The position numbers and the translations under genes were made by a program. From JAZKHE01 sp040385525 (lineage in GTDB: Bacteria > Bacteroidota > Bacteroidia > UBA4408), in NCBI GenBank assembly GCA_040385525.1, contig JAZKHE010000002.1:124001-188000 (forward strand): a stretch of 64,000 bases of DNA, written 5' to 3'. Below, piece by piece: positions 7,572 to 16,343 of this stretch. Under the pieces are notes generated by a model. That model saw nothing but the letters and a program-made list of their open reading frames with translations. It did no database searches and had not been told where the DNA came from. Position 1 is the first letter of the stretch. Each line of letters begins with the position of its first letter.

Positions 7572-9595
7572 GAATAATACAATTATTGTTTTTTTATTTA
7601 TTTTTAACCTCTGTTTGTTTCTCACAAACCGCTACTATAGACTCACTTCTCGCGATATTAAAAACCGATAAAGCAGATACAAATAAATTAAAGCATCTTA
7701 ATCAATTATCAAAACAATACACAAACGAAGGGTATTATAATGAAGCCATTACTCAAATAACAGCAGCACTCAAATTAAATAAAAAATTACAACAAGAGAA
7801 TAAAAATTTAAAAGCAAAAACCGTTTTAAAAAAACACGAAGCAGAATCGTATAACAATAACGGAATGCTTTTTTTTGCACAAGGCAATTACCCAGAATCA
7901 TTAAAAAATCATTTGTCATCATTAAAAATAAATGAAGAAAATAATGATTCTAAAGCAATGGCAGCATCCTACAACTCTATTGGAACAATATACGATTACC
8001 AAGGCAATTATGAAGAGGCATTAAAAAACTATAAAGAATCATTAAAAATAAGTGAAGCCATTAATGACAAAACAGGCATTGCAAATTCTACCGGAAATAT
8101 TGGGATTATATTCGACAATTTAGGAAATTACGAAGAAGCATTAAAAAATTACAACACCTCACTTCAAATTTTAATTACTTTAAAAGATGATTTTGGAATT
8201 GCTGCTGGGTATAATAATATAGGTTTAATTCAGTTTGCTCAAAAAAATTATACAGAGGCATTAAAAAATTACCAGGAGGCTTTATTGATTTTTGAAAAGC
8301 TACAAAACATTGATGCAATAATTGCTATTAATTGCAATATAGTTGATGTTTATCTTAAACAAAAAAACAGTTTTAAGGCTAAAGATATTTTAATTCTCAC
8401 AAAATTACTAGCAGAAAAAAAAGGTTCGAAACAAAATTTAAAAGTTGTTTATTTCCGATTATTTGAATTAGAATCAGTGTTAAAAAATCATTCCGAAGCC
8501 TTGAATTATCATATTCTTTTTGTAAAATATAAAGATAGTTTAGATAACGAAGAAATGCGAAAACAAACAATTCAAAATCAAATGACATATGATTTTGAGA
8601 AAAAACAAGCTGTTGCAAATGTTGAACACAAAAAAGAATTAGAAATCCATAAAAACATAGCAGAACAAAAAAATAAAAAACAACAAGTCATTATAATTTC
8701 AGTTATTTTAGGTTTACTATTTGTTGTTGTAATTGCTTCATATATATGGAAAACATTAAGTACAACACGTAAGCAAAAAAACATTATAGAGCTGCAAAAA
8801 ACAGAAGTAGAACATCAAAAATCGATTGTTGAAGAAAAGCAAAAAGAAATAATAGATAGCATTACTTATGCTAAACGTTTGCAAAAAGCTATTTTACCAT
8901 CTGATGAAGAAATAAAAAAACATCTTCCAACTAGTTTTGTTTTATATAAACCAAAAGATATAGTTGCTGGAGATTTTTATTGGTTACATACAGTAGAAAA
9001 AGATGGTGTTACGCTTGTTGCCGCAGCAGATAGCACTGGTCATGGTGTGCCGGGAGCAATGGTAAGTGTGGTTTGTAGCAACGCATTAAATAGAGCGGTA
9101 AATGAATTTAATATAATTGAACCCGGAAAATTATTAGATAAAACAAGAGAAATTGTTTTAGAAACGTTTACAAAAAGTGGTGAAGAAATAAAAGATGGGA
9201 TGGATATTTCATTATTATCTATTAATCGTAAAACAAAAGAAATTAGTTGGAGTGGAGCCAATAATCAGTTGTGGTTTTTTCAGAATAATGTTTTCTGCGA
9301 AATTAAAGCCGATAAACAATCTATTGGCAAAACGGATAATTCAAAACCCTTTACAACACATACAATTCAATGGAATACAGGAGATACTTATTATTTAATT
9401 ACAGATGGTTACGTTGATCAATTTGGTGGCGAAAAAAAGAAAAAGTATAAGCACAAAAAATTGCAAGAAAATTTATGCGAAATAAATAAACTTCCTCTAT
9501 CTGAACAAAAAGAAATTCTCGATAAAAATTTTGAAGAATGGAGAGGGAATTTAGAACAAGTGGACGACGTTACAATTATTGGGATTAAAGTTTAA
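7568..9595 (+). CDS. TPR-transmembrane-SpoIIE (PP2C) serine/threonine phosphatase
   Basis: A 675-residue signalling protein. Signal peptide 1-20; about six TPR units between residues 50 and 300 (repeated pattern YNNIG...NYEEALKNYKESL); a coiled segment; one membrane helix near 375-397 (VIIISVILGLLFVVVIA); another coiled coil to about 435; then a SpoIIE/PP2C domain to the end. Metal-binding PP2C motifs are visible: AGDFYW, AADSTGHGVPGAM and ITDGYVDQFGGEK. The topology puts the TPRs in the periplasm and the phosphatase in the cytosol. Such proteins act on anti-anti-sigma-like phosphoproteins in other bacteria; no such partner is in the window. The start overlaps the AstE-like gene by 4 bases. 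Confidence 0.88.
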   Translation: MRIIQLLFFYLFLTSVCFSQTATIDSLLAILKTDKADTNKLKHLNQLSKQYTNEGYYNEAITQITAALKLNKKLQQENKNLKAKTVLKKHEAESYNNNGMLFFAQGNYPESLKNHLSSLKINEENNDSKAMAASYNSIGTIYDYQGNYEEALKNYKESLKISEAINDKTGIANSTGNIGIIFDNLGNYEEALKNYNTSLQILITLKDDFGIAAGYNNIGLIQFAQKNYTEALKNYQEALLIFEKLQNIDAIIAINCNIVDVYLKQKNSFKAKDILILTKLLAEKKGSKQNLKVVYFRLFELESVLKNHSEALNYHILFVKYKDSLDNEEMRKQTIQNQMTYDFEKKQAVANVEHKKELEIHKNIAEQKNKKQQVIIISVILGLLFVVVIASYIWKTLSTTRKQKNIIELQKTEVEHQKSIVEEKQKEIIDSITYAKRLQKAILPSDEEIKKHLPTSFVLYKPKDIVAGDFYWLHTVEKDGVTLVAAADSTGHGVPGAMVSVVCSNALNRAVNEFNIIEPGKLLDKTREIVLETFTKSGEEIKDGMDISLLSINRKTKEISWSGANNQLWFFQNNVFCEIKADKQSIGKTDNSKPFTTHTIQWNTGDTYYLITDGYVDQFGGEKKKKYKHKKLQENLCEINKLPLSEQKEILDKNFEEWRGNLEQVDDVTIIGIKV

Positions 9596-9598
9596 TGT

Positions 9599-11677
9599 AT
9601 GAAAAATAGTTTGCTGCTAATTTTACTTTTTGTAAATTTTTTCTTTTCACATACAGTTTACTCTCAAAAACAAGGACAGGAGCGTGTTGATTCATTATTA
9701 CTTGAGTTAACCAAAACAAGTGAAGATTCTAATAAAGTAAAACAGCTTAATTCCTTAAGTTCTTCGCTTTATTCTATTAATCTCGAAAACGCTGATAAAT
9801 ATGCCAATCAAGCTATTTTGTTAGCGCAAAAAATTAGCTATAAAAAAGGCGAAGCAGCTGGGCTAAACAACAAAGGATATATTGCTTTTTATAATGGTAA
9901 ATATAAAGATGCGCTAAGCCTTCATGAAGAAGCTTTAAAAATTAGTAAACAAATAAATGATAAAAAAACTATTGCTGTTTCGTTAAACTATTTAGGAATT
10001 GTTTATCGCGATCAGGGAGATTATTCTAAGGCTATGAATTATTATTTTCAAGCATTAAAATTTCAAGAAGAATTAAAAAATAAACCCGGTATTGCAAGCG
10101 CACTCTTAAACATAGGCGTTGTATATTCCGACCAAGACAATTTTAAACAAGCAATTATTTACCAAGAAAAAGCACTTTTAATTTTTAAGGAAACAAATGA
10201 TATAGCTCAAATTGCAAATACATTAACAAGAATTGGAAATATATATTGGTCACAAAAAAATTATAAGCTAGCACAAGAAAAATACTCAAAAGCATTAGAA
10301 CTGTTTCAACAAATAAAACACAATAGAGGTATAGCTGTAGTTTTAAATAATATTGCGGGAGTTTATACCGATCAAAATAAATATAAGTTAGCGCTCGACT
10401 ATTATTTTAAAGCCTTAGAAATACGGACAGAAATTGGAGATAAAAACGGTATTGCCATTTTACTCGGAAACATAGGTTCGGTTTATACCGAGCTTAATGA
10501 GTTAGAAACAGCTTTAGAATATTACGATAAAAGTATAAAACAATCAATTGCAATTGGTTACAAAGAAACCATTAAAGATAATTATTTAAACATTTCTAAA
10601 ACGTATGAAAAGAAAGGAAATTATAAAAAAGCGTATGAGTTTCACACCTTATATTCTCAAGCCAAAGATTCATTAATAAATGATGAAAGTAACACGCTCA
10701 TTGCAGAAATGGCTGCAAAATATGATACAGAAAAAAAAGAGGCAGAAATTAAATTTTTAAATAGTGAAAAAGAAAAAGAATCGGAAATAAGAGCAATTGA
10801 AAATAGAAAGAAAAACACGATTATAGTTTCTATTATACTCGGTTTATTAATTGTAATTGTTTTCTCTATTTATGTTTTGCGTTTATTAAAAAACTCGCGC
10901 GAGCAAAAATTAATTATTGAAGAACATCAAAAAGAAATTATAGATTCTATAACTTACGCTAAAAGAATTCAACTCGCAATTTTGCCATCTGACGAACAAA
11001 TTAAAAAAACATTTCCAACTAGTTTTGTTTTGTATAAGCCAAAAGCAATTGTAGCAGGCGACTTTTATTGGATGGAACAAATTGGCGAAACTATATTTAT
11101 TGCAGCTGCAGATAGCACAGGTCATGGTGTGCCGGGCGCTATGGTTAGCGTGGTTTGTAGCAACGCCTTAAATAGAGCGGTAAACGAATTTAACTTAATT
11201 GATACAGGAAATATATTAGACAAAACTCGAGAATTAGTTTTAGAAACATTTGCAAAAAGCGGCGAAGAAATAAAAGACGGAATGGATATTTCGTTACTAT
11301 CAATAAATAAAACAACAAAACAAATTTGTTGGAGCGGAGCAAATAATCCTTTATGGTATATTTTAAATAGCGAACTAAAAGAAATTAAACCCGATAAACA
11401 ATCTATTGGCAAAACAGATAACCCAAAATTATTTACTACCCATAATTTAGAATTTAAAAGCGGGACAGTTTTTTATTTAATTACGGATGGTTATGCAGAT
11501 CAATTTGGTGGAGAAAAGGGTAAAAAATACAAATACAAACCATTGCAAGAAAAACTATTAAGTATAAATAACTCTCCGCTTGATACACAAAAAGAAATAT
11601 TGGAACAAGATTTTAACCAATGGAAAGGTAATTTAGAACAAATTGATGATGTAACAATTATTGGTATTAAAATATAA
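9599..11677 (+). CDS. TPR-transmembrane-SpoIIE phosphatase, tandem paralog
   Basis: A 692-residue paralog of the preceding gene, 3 bases downstream. Same order of parts: signal peptide (MKNSLLLILLFVNFFF...YSQ), TPR array at about 70-330, a membrane helix near 405-425 (IIVSIILGLLIVIVFSIYVL), a short coiled coil, and a SpoIIE/PP2C domain with AGDFYWMEQ, AADSTGHGVPGAM and ITDGYADQFGGEK. The phosphatase halves are very similar, the TPR halves much less so, which points to duplication followed by change of the sensing side. It ends the five-gene run and is followed by a strong hairpin terminator. Confidence 0.88.
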   Translation: MKNSLLLILLFVNFFFSHTVYSQKQGQERVDSLLLELTKTSEDSNKVKQLNSLSSSLYSINLENADKYANQAILLAQKISYKKGEAAGLNNKGYIAFYNGKYKDALSLHEEALKISKQINDKKTIAVSLNYLGIVYRDQGDYSKAMNYYFQALKFQEELKNKPGIASALLNIGVVYSDQDNFKQAIIYQEKALLIFKETNDIAQIANTLTRIGNIYWSQKNYKLAQEKYSKALELFQQIKHNRGIAVVLNNIAGVYTDQNKYKLALDYYFKALEIRTEIGDKNGIAILLGNIGSVYTELNELETALEYYDKSIKQSIAIGYKETIKDNYLNISKTYEKKGNYKKAYEFHTLYSQAKDSLINDESNTLIAEMAAKYDTEKKEAEIKFLNSEKEKESEIRAIENRKKNTIIVSIILGLLIVIVFSIYVLRLLKNSREQKLIIEEHQKEIIDSITYAKRIQLAILPSDEQIKKTFPTSFVLYKPKAIVAGDFYWMEQIGETIFIAAADSTGHGVPGAMVSVVCSNALNRAVNEFNLIDTGNILDKTRELVLETFAKSGEEIKDGMDISLLSINKTTKQICWSGANNPLWYILNSELKEIKPDKQSIGKTDNPKLFTTHNLEFKSGTVFYLITDGYADQFGGEKGKKYKYKPLQEKLLSINNSPLDTQKEILEQDFNQWKGNLEQIDDVTIIGIKI

Positions 11678-11754
11678 ATCAATTAAATAATTTAGAAAGG
11701 CTTGTTTTAAGCCAATAGATATACTTAATTAAGGAAAAGATTACATTTTTGTAA

Positions 11755-11785
11755 TAAAAAAAGCCCCAAAACTGGGGCTTTTTTT
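11755..11785. terminator. Bidirectional terminator between the SpoIIE gene and tRNA-Cys
   Basis: The hairpin AGCCCC-AAAACT-GGGGCT (11762-11779) is flanked by an A run on the left and seven T on the right, so it can end transcription from both sides: the SpoIIE operon on the plus strand and the tRNA-Cys gene on the minus strand. Confidence 0.85.
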
Positions 11786-11786
11786 G

Positions 11787-11857
11787 AGGTCTCGAGCGGA
11801 TTTGAACCGCTGTACAAGGTTTTGCAGACCTCTGCCTAACCGCTCGGCCACGAGACC
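11787..11857 (-). tRNA. tRNA-Cys (GCA)
   Basis: The minus strand folds as a full cloverleaf: acceptor stem GGTCTCG/CGAGACC, D arm GCC/GGC, anticodon stem GAGGT/ACCTT with loop CTGCAAA and anticodon GCA, a four-base variable loop, and T arm AGCGG-TTCAAAT-CCGCT. The discriminator base is U73, an identity element for tRNA-Cys. CCA is not encoded: CA follows the discriminator only by chance of the terminator's A run. A hairpin terminator follows directly. Confidence 0.95.
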
Positions 11858-11912
11858 TTATTGTTTTGTGAACACAAAGATATAAAATTATTATTTTAAA
11901 AAAATTTATTTT

Positions 11913-13337
11913 TTAATGCCCTTTTTTAGCACTCTCTTCGTTAAGTTCTATTTGCTGTTTAGTCAGTAATTTTGGTATTTTCCAACCATAATAAGCCAAA
12001 TACACATAACAAACTATTGGCAACACAAACGAAAACTGTACTCCTTTTGCATCGGCTAGCAAGCCTTGCAATGGTGGAATAAGCGCTCCGCCTAAAATAG
12101 CCATAATTAATAAGGATGAGCCTTGGCTTGTATATTTTCCTAATCCTGCAATGGCTAAAGTAAATATGGCTGGCCACATAATTGAGTTGTATAAACCAAC
12201 ACTAATGGCGCTCCACATGGCTAGTTTTCCGCTTGTGCTTACAGCCAACAACAACAAAACAATGCTAATTACAGAAAACAACAATAAAGTACGCCCTGGA
12301 TTTTGATTGCCAATGTAAAAAGCAACAATACTTACTCCAATAAATGGAAGATAAATCATTAAATCGCTCATGGCTAATGATGTGTCACCCGATTTAATTT
12401 GTATCATTAATAAAATAAAAAAGTAAGTTACAACAGGAACAACTGCCGTTAGTATTTTTTTTGCTGCAGCCGATAAATTAAAAACGGAAACAGAATCGGT
12501 AAAACGACCAATCATTAAACTGCCCCAATACAAAGTTACAAACAAGGTAGATTGTTCTAAAGAAACGCCTTGAATTTCGGGTAATTGAACAAAATTGCTC
12601 ATAAAACTTCCAACGGTAACTTCACCTCCTACATAAAAAAAGATAGCAAAAATACCCAACACCAACTGTGGAAATTTTAACGCTCCAGCACCTTTTTCAA
12701 TGGTTTCTTTGTTGCTAAAATCGGGGAGTTTAACTAGTTTAAATACTAGCATTAAAACAACAAACAATGCTGTTAAAAACAAATAAGGTTTTTTTACACT
12801 TTCTAAACCTGCGTTTTCTCCAATTGCCGATAAAATTAAAACACCACCAATAAGCGGAGCGATAGTTGTACCAAAAGAATTAATTGCGCCCGCTAAACTC
12901 AAACGTTGAGATGCTGTTTCGGGTTTTCCCATCATGGTTACATAAGGGTTTGCAGCAATTTGTAATAAAGTAAAACCCAAGGCCAAAACAAAAAGTGCAG
13001 TTAAAAAAAATCCGAACGAACCAAGTTCTGCAGCTGGGTAAAACAAAAATGTTCCTAATGCAGAAATTCCCAGTCCTAAAATAATTCCGTTTTTATAACC
13101 TATTTTGTTTATTGGGTCGCCAATAGATGAAGAGATAAAAAAGTAAATTAACGAACCAACAAAATAGGCTCCAAAAAAAGCAAACTGAACCAACATCGAT
13201 TCAAAATAACTTAATGTAAATACTTGCTTAAAATGCGGAATTAAAATATCGTTTAAGCAGGTAATAAATCCCCACATAAAAAATAAGAGCGTTAAAAACG
13301 CCAAAGGAATGCTATAGTTTTTTGAAGTGTTGCTCAT
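11913..13337 (-). CDS. FHS-family sugar:H+ symporter (FucP/GluP-like MFS transporter)
   Basis: A 474-residue inner-membrane protein with about 12 membrane helices. The opening FFMWGFITCLNDILIPHFK is the signature of the fucose/glucose-galactose FHS family of MFS permeases, as is the stretch LLQIAANPYVTMMG in the first half (about residues 125-140). The sugar is probably a hexose, but glucose, galactose and fucose permeases cannot be told apart by eye. It has its own promoter-like box and a dyad symmetric site just upstream, which suggests regulated expression. No sugar catabolic gene is adjacent. Confidence 0.85.
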   Translation of the reverse strand: MSNTSKNYSIPLAFLTLLFFMWGFITCLNDILIPHFKQVFTLSYFESMLVQFAFFGAYFVGSLIYFFISSSIGDPINKIGYKNGIILGLGISALGTFLFYPAAELGSFGFFLTALFVLALGFTLLQIAANPYVTMMGKPETASQRLSLAGAINSFGTTIAPLIGGVLILSAIGENAGLESVKKPYLFLTALFVVLMLVFKLVKLPDFSNKETIEKGAGALKFPQLVLGIFAIFFYVGGEVTVGSFMSNFVQLPEIQGVSLEQSTLFVTLYWGSLMIGRFTDSVSVFNLSAAAKKILTAVVPVVTYFFILLMIQIKSGDTSLAMSDLMIYLPFIGVSIVAFYIGNQNPGRTLLLFSVISIVLLLLAVSTSGKLAMWSAISVGLYNSIMWPAIFTLAIAGLGKYTSQGSSLLIMAILGGALIPPLQGLLADAKGVQFSFVLPIVCYVYLAYYGWKIPKLLTKQQIELNEESAKKGH

Positions 13338-13369
13338 ACTATCTTAAGTAAATTAAAACTAAAATAGAC

Positions 13370-13394
13370 CATTGTAAGCACAATGACAAAATTA
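13370..13394 (-). promoter_or_regulatory. -7 box with overlapping dyad operator candidate, sugar transporter
   Basis: The minus strand reads TAATTTTG (13387-13394) followed at once by the inverted repeat CATTGT-GCTT-ACAATG (13370-13385). The dyad would cover the transcription start, the classic place for a repressor. The transporter ATG is 32 bases further on. No -33 element was found. Confidence 0.4.
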
Positions 13395-13413
13395 CTTATA
13401 AAACCTAAATTGT

Positions 13414-13764
13414 TTAATAGTTAAGCGTTACACTCACTTCGCCCACATTACCATTCATTGGTGGGTTTATTTTGCTTACTTCTATTTCGAGTGATTTAAT
13501 TTCTGGATGTTTTTTAAGCAAAGAAACTTGTATGCGATGTGCAACGTGTTCTAATAATTTGGCAGGAATTGTCATTTCGTGTTTTACAATATCAAAAACA
13601 GAACAGTAATCAACAGTGTCTTTTAAATTATCGCTAAGGCAAGATATACTTAAGTCTGCGCTTAAAGTAATGTTTACTAAATAGTCTGCACCAATTTTTG
13701 TTTCTTGTGGCAAACAACCATGATAAGCGTAGAGCTTTATGTTTTTTAATTTAATGGTTTGCAT
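13414..13764 (-). CDS. folB: Dihydroneopterin aldolase
   Basis: A 116-residue FolB, the folate-pathway enzyme that splits 7,8-dihydroneopterin into 6-hydroxymethyl-dihydropterin and glycolaldehyde. It shows the expected IKLYAYHGCLPQETKIGADY opening (substrate-binding Glu in the PQE region), TVDYCSVFDIV in the middle and LLEHVAHRI before the last strands, which hold the conserved Lys of EVSKINPP. Usual family length. Its start overlaps the stop of the barrel-protein gene upstream by one base (TAATG), so it is probably co-transcribed with it although the two are not linked in function. Confidence 0.92.
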   Translation of the reverse strand: MQTIKLKNIKLYAYHGCLPQETKIGADYLVNITLSADLSISCLSDNLKDTVDYCSVFDIVKHEMTIPAKLLEHVAHRIQVSLLKKHPEIKSLEIEVSKINPPMNGNVGEVSVTLNY

Positions 13765-16262
13765 TAAAAATCGCCTCCTTCGCTTGTTCCGCTTTGGTTC
13801 ATGCCACCACGTTGTGGTTTCTTTTTAAACATCGAAGCATCTTGTTTACCAAACATCCAAGTTACACTAAAACGTAAAAAACGACTTTCTCTTCTTCGCG
13901 ATAATTCCTGAATATAATCATCTGTTGCAATTTGTCCGCCCATTCTTTTTGAGTTCATCATGTCGCTAAGCGTTAGATTTAAGAAAAAACGTTGCTTAAT
14001 AGATTTGTTTAATGACAAATCAACAAAATACATCGGTATCATTGTTCCTTGTGGAATAATTTTTGGTGCTTCATAAGTTCCGTTTACCTGAAAAGTAAAG
14101 TCCATCGGCAGCTTGTAACTCGCCATTAACTTACCTGTCCAGCTATAACCATCATTTTGAAATTCTGTTCCGTTGTTGTCGGTATAATTAATGTTTAAAT
14201 AAAATGCATTTACGTTTGCTGTAATATTTAAAGCTTTTGTAACTGTATATTTTAATGTATTTTCTATTCCGTACGAAAAACTATTTCTACCATTTTTAAA
14301 TGTAGCAATTAAAACATTTGGGTCGTTTGGTGTTTGGTAGGCTATGTTTGTAATAGGGTTTTCGGTTAGTTTGCCATAAGCAGAAACTAAATAATTAATT
14401 TTTTTGGTAGAGTAGTTGTAGTTTAATTCGGATGTATTTACAAACTCTGGAGTTAAAGCTGGATTACCAATTCTGTAATTATATCTATCAGCAAACATTA
14501 CAAAAGGCATTAACTGAAAAAAGTTAGGACGATTTATTTTTCGGCTAAAATTGAGTTGAATTTCTTGGTTAGTTTTTATTTTTTTATTGAAGTAAATTCC
14601 CGGAAACAATGAATTTAAAAGTGAGTTTACGCTATTTGGATAACTATAACCAAAGTTTTGATCGGGTTTGTTTAGTAGTTTTCCTTCGTAAATCGACTGC
14701 TCAAAACGAACTCCAGTTTGGTAGCCAAACCATTTTGTTTTGCCACTATAATTAACATAAGCAGCGTTAATCATGTCGTTAATTAAATAATCGTTAGTTA
14801 GCAAAGTGTCTTCAACGTACGCATTGCTTGTGTAAGAATAATTATCAGTAAAATTACCACTTTTACTAGTTTTGTAATAGGCGCGCACACCCATTTCAAA
14901 TTTTGTAGAGTCGTTTATAGGATTTATAAAATCACTCTGAAACACAGTCATATTATTACTTCCATTTGCATTATTTCTTTGCAAAATTGTGTTGCCATAA
15001 TTAGTTCCATCAGGAAAATAATTGTAAGAAGAAAATAAATATTCACCATTATTAGCACCTTGATTATAGTTTACATCAAAGGTTAATTCTTTTCCTGCTT
15101 TTGGAAAAGTTTTTTTGTAAATAACTTGTCCACCTACGTTGTAAAATTTACTGAACGATTCGTTTATTCTGTCGCCATGCAAAACTTCAGCATCATTTAC
15201 ATCAAACGATTCGTATTCTTGTTCTTCTTTGTTTTTATGAAAGCCAGTCATAAAATTACTGCTTACTGAAATCGAATTTCTATTATTAATGCTGTAATCA
15301 ACGCCAATTTTACCAAATTGATATAGGTTTTGAGCGTTAGTTAAACTGTTTTGAGTAAACTTTTTTTCGGGAATAAAATAGGTTAAATTTTCGCGATTGG
15401 TGTAGCCTTTGTTAATGTTTGCCGATGTGCTGTAGTTGTACATAGCCGAAAAATTTAATCGCTTTTCTTTTATGTTTAAACTAGCCATTCCGTTGTATCT
15501 GTCGCCTGTTCCAACACCAGCCATAACCGTTCCGTTATAACCAGGTTTTGTATTCTTTTTTAACACCACATTTAAAATTCCACCAGTTGTGTTGGCATCA
15601 AATTTTACAGACGGATTACTAATTACTTCTATTTTTTCGATTTGGTCGGAAGGAATTTGATTTAATCCTAATGTAGTTGGTCGGCCGTCTACAAATATTT
15701 GCACTGCGCTGTTTCTCAGGGTAACAGCACCATCAGCATCAACCGAAACACTTGGTATATTTTTTACCGCATCTAAACCTGTTCCGCCTTGCGCACTTAA
15801 ATCTTTACTAACGTTGTACACTTTTCTGTCGATGGTAAAACTCATGTTTCCTTTATCTTCCGAAATTTCTACAGCATTTAATAAAGTAGCATCTGTTTCA
15901 ATGGCAATGTTTCCTAAGTCTTTTTCAATTGCTTGCATATTGATAAAAACCTTTTGCTCGTATTTTTTAAAACCAATAAAAGTGATTTTTAAATTAAAAC
16001 CACCCATTGGTAAATTCTCTAAATTAAAATCGCCATTAGCTCTCGTAAGCGTTCCTGCTACTGCGCTATCCTTCATTGTAAACAATGCTACAGAAACAAA
16101 TTCTAAAGGTTGTTTTGAGTTTGCATCAACAATTTTTCCGTATAACCTTCCAATGCTTGGCGGAGTAAATCCTTTTCCGCCCATAGGCATACCTTTAGGT
16201 GCTTGTGCAAAAGTTAAACTAGTAACTAAAACTATTACGAGTGTTGCGATTAATTTTTTCAT
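13764..16262 (-). CDS. Outer-membrane beta-barrel family protein (TonB-receptor-like)
   Basis: An 832-residue outer-membrane protein. Signal peptide MKKLIATLVIVLVTSLTFA; carboxypeptidase-regulatory-like domain at about 35-115 (RLYGKIVDANSKQPLEFVSV); plug-like segment at 130-230 (SVDADGAVTLRNSAVQIFVD, then SNPSVKFDANTTGGILNVVL); then a large barrel of the OMP_b-brl_3 type. The tail is rich in Gly and Arg/Lys (KKKPQRGGMNQSG). No TonB box could be seen with certainty, and the substrate is unknown. I start at the ATG of 16262; the ATG five codons upstream lies inside a REP-like palindrome and would spoil the signal peptide's N-region. Confidence 0.82.
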   Translation of the reverse strand: MKKLIATLVIVLVTSLTFAQAPKGMPMGGKGFTPPSIGRLYGKIVDANSKQPLEFVSVALFTMKDSAVAGTLTRANGDFNLENLPMGGFNLKITFIGFKKYEQKVFINMQAIEKDLGNIAIETDATLLNAVEISEDKGNMSFTIDRKVYNVSKDLSAQGGTGLDAVKNIPSVSVDADGAVTLRNSAVQIFVDGRPTTLGLNQIPSDQIEKIEVISNPSVKFDANTTGGILNVVLKKNTKPGYNGTVMAGVGTGDRYNGMASLNIKEKRLNFSAMYNYSTSANINKGYTNRENLTYFIPEKKFTQNSLTNAQNLYQFGKIGVDYSINNRNSISVSSNFMTGFHKNKEEQEYESFDVNDAEVLHGDRINESFSKFYNVGGQVIYKKTFPKAGKELTFDVNYNQGANNGEYLFSSYNYFPDGTNYGNTILQRNNANGSNNMTVFQSDFINPINDSTKFEMGVRAYYKTSKSGNFTDNYSYTSNAYVEDTLLTNDYLINDMINAAYVNYSGKTKWFGYQTGVRFEQSIYEGKLLNKPDQNFGYSYPNSVNSLLNSLFPGIYFNKKIKTNQEIQLNFSRKINRPNFFQLMPFVMFADRYNYRIGNPALTPEFVNTSELNYNYSTKKINYLVSAYGKLTENPITNIAYQTPNDPNVLIATFKNGRNSFSYGIENTLKYTVTKALNITANVNAFYLNINYTDNNGTEFQNDGYSWTGKLMASYKLPMDFTFQVNGTYEAPKIIPQGTMIPMYFVDLSLNKSIKQRFFLNLTLSDMMNSKRMGGQIATDDYIQELSRRRESRFLRFSVTWMFGKQDASMFKKKPQRGGMNQSGTSEGGDF

Positions 16263-16270
16263 AGAGCAAT

Positions 16271-16333
16271 TTGTCATTCTGACGAAGGAAGAATCTGAAA
16301 AAAAGAGGTTCTTCGTTTCACTCAGAAGGACAA
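16271..16333. repeat. REP-like palindromic repeat (two inverted arms)
   Basis: The left arm (16271-16296) reads TTGTCATTCTGACGAAGGAA and on, and the right arm (16306-16333) is its imperfect inverse (TTCTTCG...CTCAGAAGGACAA), with a nine-base A-rich loop. A third, single copy lies at 20266-20292. It fills the gap between gltX and the barrel protein gene. The unit is of the kind of short 'cattctga..gaagaatct' interspersed palindrome seen in many Bacteroidota genomes. Confidence 0.75.
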
Positions 16334-16343
16334 TAAATAGGAG

